This document shows positions 6,599 to 8,262 of a stretch of 8,262 nt of DNA, piece after piece. Source of the stretch: Phycisphaeraceae bacterium (lineage in GTDB: Bacteria > Planctomycetota > Phycisphaerae > Phycisphaerales > Phycisphaeraceae); NCBI GenBank assembly GCA_020850375.1, contig JADZET010000413.1, positions 1 to 8,262 on the forward strand. Direction: 5' to 3'. Both the position numbers and the translations under genes were made by a program. A model generated the notes under the pieces. The model worked only from the letters and a program-made list of their open reading frames with translations. It was not told where the DNA came from and searched no databases. How positions within the stretch are numbered: position 1 is the first letter of the stretch; every line of letters starts with the position of its first letter.

Positions 6599-8262
6599 AT
6601 GCCCGACGTCTTCCAAAGTTCCGACTCCACCCGCGGCGCAGCCCCTCTCCGCCACGCCCACACCGTCCGCTTCCCCAACCCCCTGCGCCTCGAGCGCGGC
6701 GGCCTCCTCCCCGGCGGCATCGACGTCGCCTACGAATCCTACGGCTCCCTCTCCGCCGACCGCGACAACGCCATCCTCATCTGCCACGCCCTCAGCGGCG
6801 ACTCCCACGTCGCCCGCCACGACCCCCACGACGACCCCGGCTGGTGGGACCTCGTCGTCGGCCCAGGCAAACCCATCGACACCGACCGCTACTTCGTCCT
6901 CTGCGCCAACATCCTCGGCGGCTGCCGCGGCACCACCGGCCCGAACTCCATCAACCCCGACACGAACAAGCCCTACGGTTCCGACTTCCCCGTCATCACC
7001 GTCGGCGACATCGCCCGTGTCCAGCTCATGCTCCTCGACCACCTAGGCATCGACAAACTTCTCGCCGTCGTCGGCGGCTCCTTAGGCGGCCACCAGGCCC
7101 TCACCCTCGCCACCCTCCACCCCCACCGCGTCGCCGCCACCCTCGCCATCGCCACCTCACCGCGCCTCACCTCCCAGGCCCTCGCCTTCGACGTCGTCGG
7201 CCGCAACGCCATCCTCAGTGACCCTCACTACCACGACGGCCGCTACCAGGAGCACGACGACCGCCCCACCACCGGCCTGGCCATCGCCCGCATGCTCGGA
7301 CACATCACTTACCTCTCCCAGGAGGCGATGACCGAGAAGTTCGACCCCGACCGCTTCCGTCCCCGCGACGTCGCCACCGCCTTCGAAAAAAAATTCTCCG
7401 TCGGCTCCTACCTCGCCCACCAGGGCGACCGCTTCGTCGAACGCTTCGACGCCAACTCCTACATCACCCTCTCCATGGCCATGGACCTCTTCGACCTGGC
7501 CAACCTCCAACCCCCCTCATCACCCCCCACGCCAACCACCGAGACCCAAGCCCAGGCATTGCCATGCCTGGGTTCCGAAACAACTTCCGGGGGCGACCAC
7601 CTCGCCCTCACCCGCGCCCTCGCCCCCACCACCTGCCGCTGGCTCGTCCTGAGCTTCTCCTCCGACTGGCTCTTCCCCTCCTTCCAGTCCCGACAGATCG
7701 TCAACGCCCTGATCGCCCTGGGCAAGCCCGTCACCTACTGCGACATCCGCTCGACCTGCGGCCACGACGCCTTCCTCCTCCAGGACGACCTGCCCGTCTA
7801 CGGCCGCATGATCGCCGACTTCCTCCACCACACCGCCCAACCCTCTCATCCAAAAGCCCAGGGGCTCCCGCCCCTGGGTCCCTCTGCTTCTTCCACCTCC
7901 CCCCCTCTCCCCATCACCGCCCCCCCCGCCCTGCACCGCCGACGCATCGACCTCGACCTCCTCCTCGAGCTCATCCCCCCCGACGCCTCCGTCCTCGACC
8001 TCGGCTGCGGCGAGGGCGGCCTAGCCGCCAAGCTCCTCGCTCGCGGACAGAAACGCGTCATGGGCATCGAGCTCGACCAGTCCGCCATCGTCCACTGCGT
8101 CGCCGCCGGCCTAGACGTCGTCCAGGCCGACCTCAACCGCCGACTCCCCGCCTTCACCGATCGCCAGTTCGACCTCGTCGTCGTCTCCCACACCCTCCAG
8201 TCCATCGAGAACACCAAGGGCCTCGTCGACGAGATCCTCCGCATCGGCCACAGCGCCGTCGT
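6599..8262 (+). CDS. metX-metW: Homoserine O-acetyltransferase fused to MetW (3' end cut by window)
   Basis: The frame stays open from the ATG at 6599 to the window end (554 codons), so the product is C-terminally incomplete. The MetX half is an alpha/beta hydrolase that acetylates homoserine from acetyl-CoA. It has CHALSGD at 62-68, NILGGCRGTTGP at 104-115, nucleophile S161 in GGSLGGH, acid D356 in SDWLFP, and H389 in GHDAF. After a Ser/Pro-rich linker (about 413-444), a MetW methyltransferase-like domain starts, with LDLGCGEG at 466-473, GIELD, and SHTLQSIENTKGLVDEILRIG. MetW genes usually lie beside metX and act with it. About 90 residues of MetW are probably missing beyond the edge. A 25-30-residue insert near 304-331 precedes the D356 strand. 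Family A repeats are translated in both the insert and the linker. No Shine-Dalgarno is visible. Confidence 0.93.
   Translation, partial: MPDVFQSSDSTRGAAPLRHAHTVRFPNPLRLERGGLLPGGIDVAYESYGSLSADRDNAILICHALSGDSHVARHDPHDDPGWWDLVVGPGKPIDTDRYFVLCANILGGCRGTTGPNSINPDTNKPYGSDFPVITVGDIARVQLMLLDHLGIDKLLAVVGGSLGGHQALTLATLHPHRVAATLAIATSPRLTSQALAFDVVGRNAILSDPHYHDGRYQEHDDRPTTGLAIARMLGHITYLSQEAMTEKFDPDRFRPRDVATAFEKKFSVGSYLAHQGDRFVERFDANSYITLSMAMDLFDLANLQPPSSPPTPTTETQAQALPCLGSETTSGGDHLALTRALAPTTCRWLVLSFSSDWLFPSFQSRQIVNALIALGKPVTYCDIRSTCGHDAFLLQDDLPVYGRMIADFLHHTAQPSHPKAQGLPPLGPSASSTSPPLPITAPPALHRRRIDLDLLLELIPPDASVLDLGCGEGGLAAKLLARGQKRVMGIELDQSAIVHCVAAGLDVVQADLNRRLPAFTDRQFDLVVVSHTLQSIENTKGLVDEILRIGHSAV
7548..7575 (+). 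repeat. Family A palindromic repeat, copy 4, inside the metX coding region
   Basis: This copy keeps AAG, both 9-nt arms and TTC, but the centre is TGCC (7560-7563), so the inner pair is mismatched and the dyad is slightly imperfect. It is translated as AQALPCLG, around residues 318-325 of the MetX-MetW protein, within a low-complexity Pro/Thr/Ser segment that replaces a short loop of ordinary MetX. The frame is preserved and no stop is created. Confidence 0.88.
7854..7880 (+). repeat. Family A-like repeat, copy 5 (divergent), in the MetX-MetW linker
   Basis: The outer part AAGCCCAGG ... CCTGGGT matches family A, but the inner stem is GGC/GCC around a TCCC loop in place of CAT/ATG. The 9-bp stem is CCCAGGGGC (7857-7865) with GCCCCTGGG (7870-7878). 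It is translated in the same frame as copy 4, giving AQGLPPLG in the linker between the MetX and MetW domains. Confidence 0.75.

Noticed and set aside
4923..7046. 707-codon open frame on the + strand spanning several genes
   Set aside because: It is a shadow frame of Arg/Pro/His repeats across the oxidoreductase, metY and metX genes, all of which have recognisable domains in other frames.
1..8262. CRISPR array from the repeated palindromes
   Set aside because: The copies are kilobases apart with genes between them, without regular spacers, and no cas genes are present.

Overview
The window is very GC-rich, and its + strand is strongly C-rich and G-poor, in genes and gaps alike. It is an ordinary bacterial chromosome segment carrying two divergent gene groups and several families of short dispersed repeats. 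A planctomycete, perhaps of the Phycisphaerae, is my best guess. The grounds are a MetX-MetW fusion, a lysine-rich C-terminal tail on a Gfo/Idh/MocA oxidoreductase, and many palindromic repeats. This placement is an inference; no rRNA or marker gene is present.

Left half (about 36-3828, - strand): a three-gene surface-polysaccharide cluster read right to left. It holds a Wzx-type multi-spanning flippase, then a GT4-like glycosyltransferase whose start overlaps the flippase stop, then UDP-galactopyranose mutase (glf). Together they suggest a galactofuranose-containing glycan: glf supplies UDP-Galf, the transferase adds a sugar, and the flippase moves the lipid-linked unit across the inner membrane.

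Middle (3829-4038): a gap of about 210 bp between divergent genes. It holds one copy of a 22-bp palindrome (family A) and one copy of a 17-nt GAA-triloop hairpin (family B).

Right half (4039-8262, + strand): a Gfo/Idh/MocA oxidoreductase with a histone-H1-like Lys/Pro/Ala tail, then metY (O-acetylhomoserine sulfhydrylase), then a metX-metW fusion that runs off the right edge still open. metY and metX-metW form a methionine module: MetX acetylates homoserine, MetY replaces the acetate with sulfide, and MetW is the usual partner of MetX.

The most unusual content is the repeat layer. Family A occurs four times, plus one divergent copy. Three copies are intergenic. One is read in frame inside the MetX domain, and the divergent one is in frame in the MetX-MetW linker; both of these use the same reading frame and encode nearly the same peptide. 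Copy 2 keeps the palindrome through a paired base change. Heptamer tracts (roughly GTACCCC) sit just before metY and metX, and family B recurs in the metY-metX gap inside a larger inverted repeat. The choice of synonymous codon also switches with strand: G-ending on the - strand, C-ending on the + strand.
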